The notes beneath the pieces were generated by a model. It made no database searches. It worked only from the letters and a program-made list of their open reading frames with translations, and was not told where the DNA came from. Of a stretch of DNA of 64,000 nucleotides, positions 37,004 through 46,562 are shown piece by piece. Position 1 is the stretch's first letter. Every line of letters starts with the position of its first letter. The DNA comes from JBCCIM01 sp965263205. GTDB lineage: Bacteria > Bacteroidota > Rhodothermia > Rhodothermales > JAHQVL01. The stretch spans positions 186,001 through 250,000 of the forward strand of contig CBDHHF010000032.1 in the NCBI GenBank assembly GCA_965263205.1, written 5' to 3'. The position numbers and the translations under genes were made by a program.

Positions 37004-39091
37004 TTAAAACCTTTTGCCGGGCATACAGGCGACATCTGCCGGCAAGCAGGTTAGAAATCCAGTAATGTATTGTAAAATAAGCGATGCATCATAGGCAGAC
37101 ACTGAGCCGTCGCCCGAAGCATCTGCGTGTTCACTGTTTGCTAGGTCGGCCAGGCCACTGGCGTGCTGCAAAATGAGTGAAGCGTCGAGGGCTGTCACGA
37201 TGCCATTGCCCGAGGCGTCACCGGGGACGCCGGAGGGGGTAGGCGGTTCAATATCGCCAAACTTGAATTGATCAGCGCCAACATCTGCTCCCTGCACGGG
37301 GCGGGGATCTCCATCAAAATCAACCAGGAGCGGAGCAAGATCAGCCGGCAGGGAAACCCCTTTGCCGATGACCTGCGACTCAGCTGCCAGGCGCCAGCCG
37401 TTCACGTGGTCCGTGGTGTCGACCACGTGCGGTTCAGTTGGAAGTATCGTCGATGACGTGTAGTCGGTTAAGGCTTTGTTCTGCCAGGCCTCCAGACTAG
37501 AACTCCGCACAACATTCCCGCCTGTTGAACCCTTTGTGCGATACTGATACGTGTTATACTCGTGCGTCGAGTAGTTTCTGTACCAGAACACATTGCCTTC
37601 GCCTTTATTAGAGCGCGCGTCGCCGTCGCCGCCGTGCTCTTCAAATGAAATCTCGCTGCTTCTGCGGTCGGTGCTCCAATCGATTAATGTGTTCGCAATA
37701 AACAGGTTGTTGTAATAGCGGTTGCCAATGGCCCGATCACGGTCGTCAGCGCGGATGCGCATACCACCGCCTTCATTTGCCATAAAGGTATTGTGCAGGA
37801 TAATGTTGTCGTTGGCTGCATGGACGAGTAGACCGTGGCCATAGAACGTTGGTCTGGCATAGCGCGCACGGGTAAACACGTTGTTGCGTACAATGGTGCG
37901 ATCCGTTGTCCATTCAAGGAATACGCCGGCTCCCAGGTTGCTGTCGAACACACTCGACTCAATGATGTTGTCAAAGTTGTCCATGTCGAGCCAAAGCCCG
38001 GGGCCTTCGTTGTCCGAGAAGTCGAGGTGCCGGAAAACGCTGTTCGACGTGTACAGCCACTTACCACCACCCGATTCCCAAAAAGGTTTATAGCCTTTCC
38101 AGTTGTTGAATTTGCTCTCTGAGTACTCAACCACACAGTTGTTGCAAATATTGCCGCGGATGCCGCTCATGCCGTTGTGGAATGCGCGTACACCGCGCAC
38201 AATGTGGTTGTTACCCGAAATCAGGAAGCCCGAACCATTTGTCCATTCTGCCGTCACGTTTTCTATGATTGAGCCTTCGGTGCCAGCGCATACGGCACCC
38301 ATCTGGCCATCATTTGCGGTATGCCTGAACGTGATACCAATCAAGTGATAGAACCCTTTTACGTTGCCAAATCTGCAGCTTGGCTCGTTGTTCGAAGGAT
38401 TGAACAGGTGATTCAAGAGACTGGTCTGCATGAGTGCACTGTTCGGGTTTTTGTTGCCCGGCAGCATGGCATACATCGTTGTCGGATTGTCGGGCGATCC
38501 TTCGAGGAAGAACGTCCCTTCGCGTACATCAGCCCTCGAGTACACCGCGAGGAGCATTTGGCCATCAGCGATCAATACATCGCGCCGGCGTGCTTCGCCG
38601 AATAAATCGTTGGGGCCTTCGTACCGGTGCCAGAGCGGATCGTAAGGCCACGTTAGTCGCCAGGCACTGCCGTCTTGTGTCCAGCTACCGGTAAGGTTGA
38701 TGGCGCCAGAGACAACAACTTCTTCCCCTGGGAAAGAGGTAATGGTAATACGGTTACCCGGGGTGCCGCCTGTGCCTGGGCTCACCTGGCCGTAGTAGGT
38801 ACCTTCGCGGATGATTACAGCGTCTCCAGGGCTTATGGTGTTGGCCTGCATGGCGCGCTGAATGGTTTTAAAGGGCTGAGATTCGGTGCCGGGAAACGCA
38901 TCGTTTCCGCCGGCCTGATCGACCCAGTACACGGTATTGCTACCGGTATTTAGCAGGGAACGAACGGGTTGACAGCTACCGTTGCCGTCACACAGCATGC
39001 CGGGGCCACAATCCTGTTGCAAATAACAGGACTGGCCTAATGCAGTGGAGGCAAAAGACAATAAAAGCAGGAGGCAAAATGTAGATCGCAT
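37004..39091 (-). CDS. Secreted right-handed beta-helix protein with C-terminal dockerin-like repeats
   Basis: A 695-residue exported protein. A signal peptide (about 1-19) and a short Cys-rich segment lead to a DUF1565-type start (VDQAGGNDAFPGTESQPFKTIQRAMQ). A long parallel beta-helix follows, with repeated NNVFTRA, NNLFIAN, GNNHIVRG and IIENVTAEW turns. The C-terminal 75 residues hold two calcium-loop repeats (DASGNGIVTALD and DASGDGSVSAYD, each followed by a ASLILQ helix), a dockerin type I arrangement. Beta-helix proteins of this kind are polysaccharide lyases, epimerases or binding proteins. In this locus a role in trimming or modifying the exported glycan is likely, but no catalytic residues can be singled out. 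Confidence 0.8.
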   Translation of the reverse strand: MRSTFCLLLLLSFASTALGQSCYLQQDCGPGMLCDGNGSCQPVRSLLNTGSNTVYWVDQAGGNDAFPGTESQPFKTIQRAMQANTISPGDAVIIREGTYYGQVSPGTGGTPGNRITITSFPGEEVVVSGAINLTGSWTQDGSAWRLTWPYDPLWHRYEGPNDLFGEARRRDVLIADGQMLLAVYSRADVREGTFFLEGSPDNPTTMYAMLPGNKNPNSALMQTSLLNHLFNPSNNEPSCRFGNVKGFYHLIGITFRHTANDGQMGAVCAGTEGSIIENVTAEWTNGSGFLISGNNHIVRGVRAFHNGMSGIRGNICNNCVVEYSESKFNNWKGYKPFWESGGGKWLYTSNSVFRHLDFSDNEGPGLWLDMDNFDNIIESSVFDSNLGAGVFLEWTTDRTIVRNNVFTRARYARPTFYGHGLLVHAANDNIILHNTFMANEGGGMRIRADDRDRAIGNRYYNNLFIANTLIDWSTDRRSSEISFEEHGGDGDARSNKGEGNVFWYRNYSTHEYNTYQYRTKGSTGGNVVRSSSLEAWQNKALTDYTSSTILPTEPHVVDTTDHVNGWRLAAESQVIGKGVSLPADLAPLLVDFDGDPRPVQGADVGADQFKFGDIEPPTPSGVPGDASGNGIVTALDASLILQHASGLADLANSEHADASGDGSVSAYDASLILQYITGFLTCLPADVACMPGKRF

Positions 39092-39211
39092 AGCGATGGA
39101 TAAAGCAGGTATATCTAGGTGATAGGAATGGTGCCAGAGTAGATAAGGGGGGCTTATTATCTGTCACATGCCTGCGAAAATTCCATGCGGGAGCAAGGAG
39201 GGGCTTGTGTG

Positions 39212-40201
39212 TTACATCGTTTCTTCGGGAATCGGCTCGGATTCACCGAGGACTTCAATTTTTACATTGGATACGCCGGTTTGAACTGCGTTATTCCAGT
39301 CTTTTCGCTCTGAGGTAAGGTCGAGCGTTGTTTGCGAAAGGGCGCGAATGCCAGCGACGATAGAATCTGCGTTATTATCGACAAGGATGGCCCAGTCGCC
39401 GAAAAGCTTTTCTGATAAAGATGAGCGTGTTGCAATGAGCGGTGTGTTGGATGATAGTGCTTCACATGCGCCCGATTGCTGTGTGGCAACCATATTTGTA
39501 AGTGCAATAGCAGCCGTGCTAGAGCAAAGCGTATCATGGTATTCTTTTGTGCTCAGGAATCCTGTAAGTCGCAAGTTGTTGCACGCTTCGAGGCGTTGCC
39601 GCTGGTGTGCCGGCAGCTTTTTGGGGTCCGCCGTAATGACAAAGTTGTAGTCCGGTGTCCGTTCAATGGTGTTGATGATCGCGTCGATCGGCTCGTCGTG
39701 GTCGAATGAGCAAACGAACAGGATCTGGTTATTTGCCCGGGTTACATCTTTGGATTCGATGTATTGCAGCGGGTCCGCAACCACGATAAAAGGTTTTTGG
39801 GGAAACGTTTTGCCAAAGAGTGCGAGGAATTCAGAATTATGTACAATGATCGCTTTCGACTTTTTCATAATGGTTGAAAAAAGCGGAAGCTTGTGCCAGT
39901 AAGACTGGAAAATGCCATTGTGCCCATCGATGATGTAGGGTGTGCCGAGTAGAAGAGGAGGGAGGGCTGCATAGTGCGGCGGAGCCTGTACAATAGCATA
40001 AGCCGGCTTCGTGCGAATCATATACACAACTGTCACGATGAGCTTGTACAGATAGTCCAGCGGACGCAGGTATTTCCCGCGGAAGAGATGCGGGATGAAT
40101 TTGATATCTGCGTCAAAAAGGGGCGCTAGCACTTCAGCCCTGCGCTGGTACCCTTTCCATACAATAAAAAGGCACCGTCCTTTCTTTTGTTTTCTACTCA
40201 T
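39212..40201 (-). CDS. Glycosyltransferase, GT-B fold
   Basis: A 329-residue putative transferase. The N-terminal half has a Rossmann-type acceptor domain (FIVWKGYQRRAEVLAPLFDADI, YIIDGHNGIFQSYWHKLP). The C-terminal half has the donor-binding pattern (ILFVCSFDHDEPIDAIINTI, LRLTGFLSTKEYHDTLCSSTAAIALTN, QSGACEALSSNTPLIATRS). This resembles family 1/4-like polysaccharide transferases, although the classical E-x7-E is weak (GACEALSS). The product is presumably part of the repeat unit. It is divergent in sequence from its neighbours. Confidence 0.75.
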   Translation of the reverse strand: MSRKQKKGRCLFIVWKGYQRRAEVLAPLFDADIKFIPHLFRGKYLRPLDYLYKLIVTVVYMIRTKPAYAIVQAPPHYAALPPLLLGTPYIIDGHNGIFQSYWHKLPLFSTIMKKSKAIIVHNSEFLALFGKTFPQKPFIVVADPLQYIESKDVTRANNQILFVCSFDHDEPIDAIINTIERTPDYNFVITADPKKLPAHQRQRLEACNNLRLTGFLSTKEYHDTLCSSTAAIALTNMVATQQSGACEALSSNTPLIATRSSLSEKLFGDWAILVDNNADSIVAGIRALSQTTLDLTSERKDWNNAVQTGVSNVKIEVLGESEPIPEETM

Positions 40202-40302
40202 TTATCTATTCTACAAGGTGCAGTATGACGTATGCGGTTGGTCGGTACGGCGTGAAATAATAAACCTTGGCCGTGTCCGACGATCAGTGAAGCCGCAGGC
40301 GT

Positions 40303-41172
40303 TTAACTGGTCAATTTTAAGCGTTTCAAAAAATGAACCGTAATCCGAATCATGTCGCAGGTGAAGAAGCTAATGAACTGAAACGGCGATTTTGCCGTCT
40401 TCAGGGCAAAATAAAACCTGAACTTGACCCAGAATGAAGACCTGAAATCAAAAAAGTATCGCTTGATATCACTGAGGTGATACTCATCTTTGATATCAAA
40501 CTCATACGTATTGTCTACGTGGCTCTTTACGATTGCATCGTAATACACCACCTGTTTGTACCCGTACTTGGTTGCGCGTACCGGGAATTCTGTGTCACCG
40601 CGATGTTTGAAACGTACCGCATCGTAGATGCCGGCATCTTTGAATACACTTACGGGTGCTAACATGCCGCGGCCTGTGAGCTGGGATACTTCAAAATATG
40701 CACCCTTTTTGAACTCATCGAGCGAACGGCCCGCGTTCAGGATGCGATCTTTTGCAGTAAACCAGTTGGTCATGCGCCCGCCATCCCAAATGATGTTTGG
40801 ATGCTGGATATCAACTACAGTAGATCCCACCAGGGTTTTGGGATGCTCACGTGCGAAGCTGACAATTTTCTCAATGTAGTCGCTATCAAATTCGAGGTCG
40901 TCATTGATGATGAGTACAAAGTCCTCATCGTTGGCCTTTTCAATGACGTACAGCAGGCCTTCGTTGGTACCTCCTGACCACCACAGATCGCCTGTCCCCT
41001 GGATGAGGGTGACGCGGGGGTAGAGGTTTTCGATCATGTCGGATGTGCCATCCGTTGAGCCATCGTCTACGATGACCACTTCAAGATCTTTATAGGTCTG
41101 GTTAAATAAGCATTTAAGAAACCGCTCAGTCAGTTCCTTTCTGTTATATACAGGTGTAACTACGTAAACCAT
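40303..41172 (-). CDS. Family 2 glycosyltransferase
   Basis: A 289-residue GT-A enzyme: VYVVTPVYNRKELTERFLKCL at the N-terminus, VIVDDGSTDGTSDMI, GDLWWSGGTNEGLLYVI, LIINDDLEFDSDYI (the DxD-like metal site is NDD) and TGRGMLAPVSVFKDAGIYD. The C-terminal helix is amphipathic (RSSFWVKFRFYFALKTAKSPF). The downstream start at ATG 41172 is preferred over TTG 41181, since the domain begins there. It is one of two adjacent GT2 genes of similar design (WWSGGTNEG and YFWNEGMRT), which may reflect an old duplication. Confidence 0.9.
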   Translation of the reverse strand: MVYVVTPVYNRKELTERFLKCLFNQTYKDLEVVIVDDGSTDGTSDMIENLYPRVTLIQGTGDLWWSGGTNEGLLYVIEKANDEDFVLIINDDLEFDSDYIEKIVSFAREHPKTLVGSTVVDIQHPNIIWDGGRMTNWFTAKDRILNAGRSLDEFKKGAYFEVSQLTGRGMLAPVSVFKDAGIYDAVRFKHRGDTEFPVRATKYGYKQVVYYDAIVKSHVDNTYEFDIKDEYHLSDIKRYFFDFRSSFWVKFRFYFALKTAKSPFQFISFFTCDMIRITVHFLKRLKLTS

Positions 41173-41237
41173 TTCCGCCAATTTCTTTTCTTTCGCTGAA
41201 AACGCTCAGCACGCAAATGCTGACTTCTTCTTGTGGA

Positions 41238-42128
41238 TTACGCGACGGGATGTAGCTCCTGGGGGCGGAATTTAGCTTTTATCGACGACAAAACGAGGCG
41301 TATATAAGGTAGTGAGCCAAAAACGGGCCACATTAAGCCGGCATGCTTTCTGGAGAAAAGCATCCAGTCTGAAGGCGGCAAGCCTTTGGGGCCACTCATT
41401 TGCTTCCAACGCTCGCGGAGCGGGAGGGAGGTGTCTAGCCAGCTACCTGCAATCGGATTTGTCGAACAGGTGCCGACAAATCCTGGGGCAATCCAGATCG
41501 ATGCACCTTTGCTGCCTGCTTTTAATGCATAGTCGATATCGCCTATGGCATGCGAGTAGCCGGCATCCATGTTGCCGGCCAGTGAGGCCACTTTGTGCGG
41601 AATAAGCACGCAATTGCCGTGCATTACATCACATTTCTTGGGTGCTGTACCTGGGGTGACAAGTTTGAAATGAAACGGGTGCCATTTGCTGTCACGAATC
41701 ATCCCGCCATAGGTCAGATCACCTGACTCCGGATCTTTAACCGAACCCACAACGATAGAGAGCGGGTGTCCGCTTTGTTCGAGGCCCTGGTGTGTTGCAA
41801 CAAGGCGTTGTAAAGCATCTGCTTCCAGTGTGGTGTCGTCGTTGAGCCACAGGTAGTAGTCTGCGCCAATATCCAATGCTGTGGCAAAGGCGGTGCGCAT
41901 GCCTTCATTCCAGAAATACGAACCGTCGCCGGCGATCACAACCGCTTTGTCGAACCGGGCCTTTACAGCTTCTGCGGTACCGTCTGTACTGCCGTCGTCG
42001 AGTAGATACGCCCGAATATCGAACGCATCAGATTGCTGCGCAAACAGGGCCTCCAGGCACTGCAGGGTAAGCTCTTTTCGATTGTGTGAGGCAAGTATAG
42101 CAGCAATCCTTACGGATTTATCTTTCAT
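41238..42128 (-). CDS. Family 2 glycosyltransferase
   Basis: A 296-residue GT-A enzyme counted from ATG 42128 (an upstream GTG at 42140 adds four residues). Motifs include RIAAILASHNRKELTLQCLEAL, YLLDDGSTDGTAEAVK, DGSYFWNEGMRTAFATAL, YLWLNDDTTLEADAL (DD metal-binding), and MHGNCVLIPHKVASLAGNMD followed by HAIGDIDYALKA. It is the most upstream gene of the minus-strand block that starts at about 42.1 kb, and its promoter must lie in the 500-bp gap shared with the BCCT transporter. Confidence 0.9.
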   Translation of the reverse strand: MKDKSVRIAAILASHNRKELTLQCLEALFAQQSDAFDIRAYLLDDGSTDGTAEAVKARFDKAVVIAGDGSYFWNEGMRTAFATALDIGADYYLWLNDDTTLEADALQRLVATHQGLEQSGHPLSIVVGSVKDPESGDLTYGGMIRDSKWHPFHFKLVTPGTAPKKCDVMHGNCVLIPHKVASLAGNMDAGYSHAIGDIDYALKAGSKGASIWIAPGFVGTCSTNPIAGSWLDTSLPLRERWKQMSGPKGLPPSDWMLFSRKHAGLMWPVFGSLPYIRLVLSSIKAKFRPQELHPVA

Positions 42129-42140
42129 GGAATTTTGCAC

Positions 42141-42627
42141 GCTTGGCGGGAATCTCGTTTTGAACGAAAATATTTATCCCATCAGTACTTACAAAGAACA
42201 CAGGGTACCAATGGAGGGCTGTCCGTAATCTATAAAAAGTGCGTTAATGCAATAGAATACCAATAAGGAAGTTAATTGCTAACACGTGTAGTTGTGTGGG
42301 TCTGCAGTATTATTGCACTATATCGCAGGATGTGATCCGGCTCTACAACTACATCTCAGTTTCGTTACAGGTTTAGGGTTATTGCTGAAAGGCAAAGTCT
42401 TCTAATTTCGGTAATCGGAAAATACAGGTAAACCTTTAGTAAATAAGCGCTCAAGGCTGATGAAAGCTGTTCTTGGCGTGTTGTGTTCGCGTGCAAAAAA
42501 GGTACTATGGCCTAATTTAAAATACGGGTAATGAAAGTGGTTGGGTAGATTTTGTTACGCCTTTCTCTATCTTGCGCTACGGCCTATTCTGTACTCGTCC
42601 ATCGACTGTATTTTGTGACTGAATTTT
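42141..42627. other. Divergent intergenic region between GT2 and BCCT genes
   Basis: About 490 bp that must contain promoters in both directions. A 9-bp inverted repeat pair (42287-42295 TGTAGTTGT and 42345-42353) spans a 49-nt spacer. At the right end, a perfect 13-bp tandem duplication (42611-42623 and 42624-42636, TTTTGTGACTGAA) places two GTG codons in front of the transporter, only the second of which is in frame. No ORF or consensus promoter is convincing. Confidence 0.6.
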
Positions 42628-44142
42628 GTGACTGAACGCGGCAAAAATATTGACTGGTTGGTTTTCATCGCAACCGCTGCAATTGTTGTAGGGGCTTCTG
42701 CGTTTCTGATTCTAATGCCAGAAGCCGGTAGCCAAATTGTGAATCACCTGTTTGATTTCATTACTGTCAAATTTGGTATTGTCTATATCCTGGCAGCTAA
42801 CGCCTGTTTGCTGTTTCTGGGTTGGCTTGCATTTGGTCCATATGGAAAGATTCGTCTTGGCAGTGAGGCGGAGCACCCCGCTTTTTCGACACGAAGCTGG
42901 ACTTCGATGCTGTTTTGCGCGGGTATTGGCACTTCCATTATGCACTGGGGCACCATCGAGTGGGCGTACTACTTTCAGGATCCACCGTTTGGGCTAGAGG
43001 CAGGCTCAGCGGAAGCCACGGCATGGGCTGGTAGCTATGGGTTGTTTCACTGGGGCGTAACCGGGTGGGCGTTTTACGCGTTGCCAGCTGTTTCATTGGC
43101 TTATATCTATCACGTCAGACAACGCTCAGCGCTAAGGCTATCCGTATCGTGCGAAGCGCTACTTGGTAAATACACAGACGGTATTGCTGGCCGTTCGATA
43201 GATTTGCTGTTTATGGTTGGTTTGCTCGGTGCATCGGGTACTGGACTTGGGTTTACAACACCATTGATGACAAGCTCGATGAGTCAATTCTTTGGTGTCC
43301 CGGAAGCATTTTGGATGACCATTGTGGCCGTGCTAGTGCTCGTTGTCATTTTCTCGGTGAGTGTATATGCCGGCATAGAAAAAGGCATAAAGCGCCTGAG
43401 CAACTTTAACGTGATTGTCACTTTCATGTTGTTGTTCTTCATCCTGGTCGCCGGTCCAACCAGATTCATCCTTGAGGCGGGAACGAGCGCGATCGGTCGC
43501 GTAATGCACCACTTTCTTTTGTTAAACACGTGGTCTGACCCGTTTGCCGAGGGCGCTTTTGTTGAAAACTGGACGGTCTTTTATTGGGCGTGGTGGATTG
43601 CTTTGGGGCCCACGGTTGGTATGTTCGTCGCTAAAATATCAAAAGGCCGGACGATCCGTGAACTCATTCTGGGTGTGCTTGGCTATGGCACACTAGGGTG
43701 CGTTGTCTGTTTTGTTATTCTTGGGAATTATGCAATGTATCTGCAGCTGGAAGGGAAGTTGCCGGTCGTTGATTTATTGAATCAATTCGGCGCTGCTTAT
43801 GCTGTAGTGCAGGTGATAGGGACGCTGCCTACAGGCACTTGGTTGCTGCCATTGTTCTGCTTGCTGTGTACGGCGTTTGCTGCCACATCTTATGATTCAG
43901 TATCGTACACGCTAGCTGCTGCCACAACGCGTCGACTGGAAGACGACGAAGACCCCGAGCGATGGAATCGAATGTTCTGGGCAATGACATTGGGCGTATT
44001 GCCTGTTACGCTGCTTTTTTTAGGTGGTTTAAAGTCGCTACAAACGGCGTCAGTTCTCGCTTCGCTGCCTTTGCTGTTTATTGGTGTATTGATGGCCTGG
44101 TCGCTGGTGCGCGCCTTGCGGGAAGACAGTAGTGAAAATTAA
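42628..44142 (+). CDS. BCCT-family transporter (betaine/choline/carnitine type)
   Basis: A 504-residue membrane protein with about 12 helices. It contains the BCCT core motif W-T-V-F-Y-W-A-W-W-I near residue 313 and glycine-rich helix segments (GLLGASGTGLGFTTPLM, FCAGIGTSIMHWGTIEW). Members take up glycine betaine, carnitine or choline with Na+ or H+ for osmoprotection. The GTG start (42628) lies within a 13-bp tandem duplication. The gene is the only plus-strand gene inside the 28.7-57.3 kb polysaccharide locus and overlaps the convergent sulfotransferase by 4 bp, so it looks like an insertion into that locus. Substrate is inferred from family. Confidence 0.9.
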   Translation: MTERGKNIDWLVFIATAAIVVGASAFLILMPEAGSQIVNHLFDFITVKFGIVYILAANACLLFLGWLAFGPYGKIRLGSEAEHPAFSTRSWTSMLFCAGIGTSIMHWGTIEWAYYFQDPPFGLEAGSAEATAWAGSYGLFHWGVTGWAFYALPAVSLAYIYHVRQRSALRLSVSCEALLGKYTDGIAGRSIDLLFMVGLLGASGTGLGFTTPLMTSSMSQFFGVPEAFWMTIVAVLVLVVIFSVSVYAGIEKGIKRLSNFNVIVTFMLLFFILVAGPTRFILEAGTSAIGRVMHHFLLLNTWSDPFAEGAFVENWTVFYWAWWIALGPTVGMFVAKISKGRTIRELILGVLGYGTLGCVVCFVILGNYAMYLQLEGKLPVVDLLNQFGAAYAVVQVIGTLPTGTWLLPLFCLLCTAFAATSYDSVSYTLAAATTRRLEDDEDPERWNRMFWAMTLGVLPVTLLFLGGLKSLQTASVLASLPLLFIGVLMAWSLVRALREDSSEN

Positions 44143-45119
44143 AGATGAGGCTGAATATCTTTCAGGTTGGGCAATTGCTTGAGTTTGTCCTGAAATAATC
44201 TGAGTTCTGCGAGTTGATAGATAAATCCATAGGAGATCCGCATCATGTCGCCGCCGATTCTGTCGAGGGAAGCCGGCGCCTCTTTCAGCTCTTTTAACAA
44301 CTGCACCTGGTCATAGCCGATGGCTTCAAGCCGCTCGGGTCCTAGCCATTCGAGATATTTTTTGCACCAGGATTTGCGGATTGGATTACGCAGTGAGCCT
44401 TTCCATTTATTCAATGGTTTGTCGCTGATGGACTTGTACGACTTGGTACCCGTTGGGTCGCCCATGTCGCCTTGCAATTCGACGCTTTGGAAATCTTCAA
44501 TCATCGCCGGCTCGAATGGGACATCAAGGTAGTCACAGATGCGTTGCGCCGTGCCTTCCGGGTTTTTGAGGAGGTCTTCGTATTTGATGCCCAGGGCGCG
44601 CTCTTTATTGGCGCTATAAGCTTCTACCAACTTGGCCCAGCCCTCAAATAAATCAACTTTGAAAAAGTAGAGATACCAGTGACCGCGATGCCAGGTGTCT
44701 AACATTGATGCGATAATCGAAAGCGGATTGCGCCACAGGAAAATGAACTTTGCATCGGGGAAGGTTTCCATAATTTCCGATACAACGAGGTGATAGCGGG
44801 GTGTTTTGTCGAGGAAGTACCTCGCACCTTTCTGGGTTCTGCGCTGGTACAGGTTGAGTGCCATCTGGCGCACTTCCTCGAGAAAAGCCGGCTTGCCACC
44901 GTCGATTGCGGTGTAAAAATCTTTTACCGCTTCGACCACTGCGTTCTGGTCATAGTTTGTATAAATACCCTCGCTTCTGAGGGTACTGAACAAAGGCAGT
45001 AGCAACCAGGGCTCTGCTGCCGTATCGATGTCCTCGTGCTTTGCAAGGATACGCTGCAGCAACGTAGAGCCGCTTCGGGGGAGCGAGAACAGAAATATGG
45101 GTGCTACAGCGTCTGCCAC
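44139..45119 (-). CDS. PAPS-dependent sulfotransferase (family 3-type)
   Basis: A 326-residue enzyme starting at GTG 45119. The PAPS 5'-phosphosulfate loop LPRSGSTLL lies at residues 14-22, and the 3'-phosphate motif is FIFLWRNPLSIIASM. Later segments include KYEDLLKNPEGTAQRICDYLDVPFE and SLRNPIRKSWCKKYLEWLGPE, typical of bacterial/eukaryotic sulfotransferase 3-like proteins. It transfers sulfate from PAPS to a hydroxyl group of a sugar or lipid. Together with Sat-CysC and the second sulfotransferase it points to a sulfated polysaccharide. It overlaps the convergent BCCT gene by 4 bp. Confidence 0.9.
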   Translation of the reverse strand: MADAVAPIFLFSLPRSGSTLLQRILAKHEDIDTAAEPWLLLPLFSTLRSEGIYTNYDQNAVVEAVKDFYTAIDGGKPAFLEEVRQMALNLYQRRTQKGARYFLDKTPRYHLVVSEIMETFPDAKFIFLWRNPLSIIASMLDTWHRGHWYLYFFKVDLFEGWAKLVEAYSANKERALGIKYEDLLKNPEGTAQRICDYLDVPFEPAMIEDFQSVELQGDMGDPTGTKSYKSISDKPLNKWKGSLRNPIRKSWCKKYLEWLGPERLEAIGYDQVQLLKELKEAPASLDRIGGDMMRISYGFIYQLAELRLFQDKLKQLPNLKDIQPHL

Positions 45120-45164
45120 TAGAATGACGTTTTATTTCGATGACTTATTCTACGATGCTTTTTG

Positions 45165-46562
45165 CTACGATGCTTTTTGTTTACGCGGCCACCACAATGC
45201 AAAGCTGACAATCTGAAGCCGGCGCCACACAACAAAGGCAGCTGCGATGTTCCAGAGTAAGGTTGTTATGATGGTTGCAATGGCCGCGCCTTTGATGCCC
45301 ATTTGGGTGATCAGAATGGCATTGAGGCCGAGGTTCAGGATGGCACCAAACGCCATAATTTTAGCCGCATCGCGCTGGTGTCCTGTCATGTTGAGCAGGA
45401 GCACTGCCGGCCCTGCACACGCATTAAATATTTGACCGAATATCAGGATCCGTAGCAGGGGAATCGGTTCGACGTATTCTGCACCAAAAAGGAGGGGGAG
45501 ATAGTCGGCCGCAAAAAACAAAATCACTCCACCGATAATCGAAACAGCAAATACTGCGTTGGCTCCGATCGAAACGATACGTTGCAATTCCTGGCGTTTG
45601 TCGTTGGCATACAGGTCGGCAACGATCGGGTGGAGGATACCATTCATAGCTGTCAACGCGATGACAATGGCAACAGCAACCTGCGAAGCAATCCGGTAGA
45701 TCCCTACTGCGTCCGTGTCGATCAGGAGGCCAAGCATCAGGCTGTCTGCTGATATCAGGATATAGTTGAAGCCCGACGTTAGCATCATGTCCTGCGACGT
45801 GGTGAACCAGTCTTTCTTTTCGAAGCTTGGGGTGGCCGTTTTTACTTCGCCGGGCAGGGTGCGTCGAACTAGCCAGAACGAGAGCGTGACCGCGCAAATG
45901 GTTGCAAACAGGTTGATGAGAATCGCTGCTTCTGCATGTAATACAGTGTCGCCTTCCGGGCGCACAAACTGTCCAATATCAGTCAGGAAGTAGATCGAAA
46001 TGAGCAGCAGGGCGATTAGGGCCGGCCTGAGTGTGCGCATCGACAACTGGGAAAGCACCACGCGCTTGAAGCCATCGAGAATCCCTTCCTGTATTTCGAG
46101 GCGGGCAACGAGGGGGAGGAAAATGAGTGCTATGAGCAAGCAGTTGAAAAATGCATCATCCTCGTATTTGTCAAGGATAAATGGCCGGCACAAAAATACG
46201 ATAAGACCAATCCCCACAGACAAGCTGGCAGCGATCTTGAACGACGTTTGCTGCCCGTAGTTGATGAATCCCCTGATTCTGGTCCAGTCCTTTTTTGAAC
46301 GATACGCTGCGATGTAGCGAATGGCAGATTTGTTAAACCCGTACCTGGCAATAATCAGAAATGTGCTCAACCATGCAATAGCAAACGAATAGGCACCCCA
46401 TTCTTCTTTACCGAGGAGCCGGGTCAGGGACATGGTAGAGGCAAAAATGACCAGGGTAGAAAGGATTTTGATCGCAAATCCACCCCCGGAGCCACGAATA
46501 AACTGGGCCAGGTTATCCTGTCCTTTAAGGCGGTCTGTCCAACTACGCGATTTGCTTTCCAT
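45165..46562 (-). CDS. Wzx-type polysaccharide flippase
   Basis: A 465-residue membrane protein of the polysaccharide synthesis/MATE-like (MVF) superfamily with about 12-14 hydrophobic helices. Recognisable parts are GGFAIKILSTLVIFASTMSL, RLLGKEEWGAYSFAIAWL, RYGFNKSAIRYIAAY, and the middle GLLIDTDAVGIYRIASQVAV. It is expected to flip lipid-linked repeat units across the inner membrane. The C-terminus ends QKAS-stop, and this final 15-bp segment is tandemly duplicated just past the stop (45150-45164 and 45165-45179), so a second in-frame QKAS-stop follows. Confidence 0.9.
   Translation of the reverse strand: MESKSRSWTDRLKGQDNLAQFIRGSGGGFAIKILSTLVIFASTMSLTRLLGKEEWGAYSFAIAWLSTFLIIARYGFNKSAIRYIAAYRSKKDWTRIRGFINYGQQTSFKIAASLSVGIGLIVFLCRPFILDKYEDDAFFNCLLIALIFLPLVARLEIQEGILDGFKRVVLSQLSMRTLRPALIALLLISIYFLTDIGQFVRPEGDTVLHAEAAILINLFATICAVTLSFWLVRRTLPGEVKTATPSFEKKDWFTTSQDMMLTSGFNYILISADSLMLGLLIDTDAVGIYRIASQVAVAIVIALTAMNGILHPIVADLYANDKRQELQRIVSIGANAVFAVSIIGGVILFFAADYLPLLFGAEYVEPIPLLRILIFGQIFNACAGPAVLLLNMTGHQRDAAKIMAFGAILNLGLNAILITQMGIKGAAIATIITTLLWNIAAAFVVWRRLQIVSFALWWPRKQKAS

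Noticed and set aside
42615..42627. Earlier GTG start for the BCCT gene
   Set aside because: The first GTG of the 13-bp tandem duplication is out of frame with the transporter.
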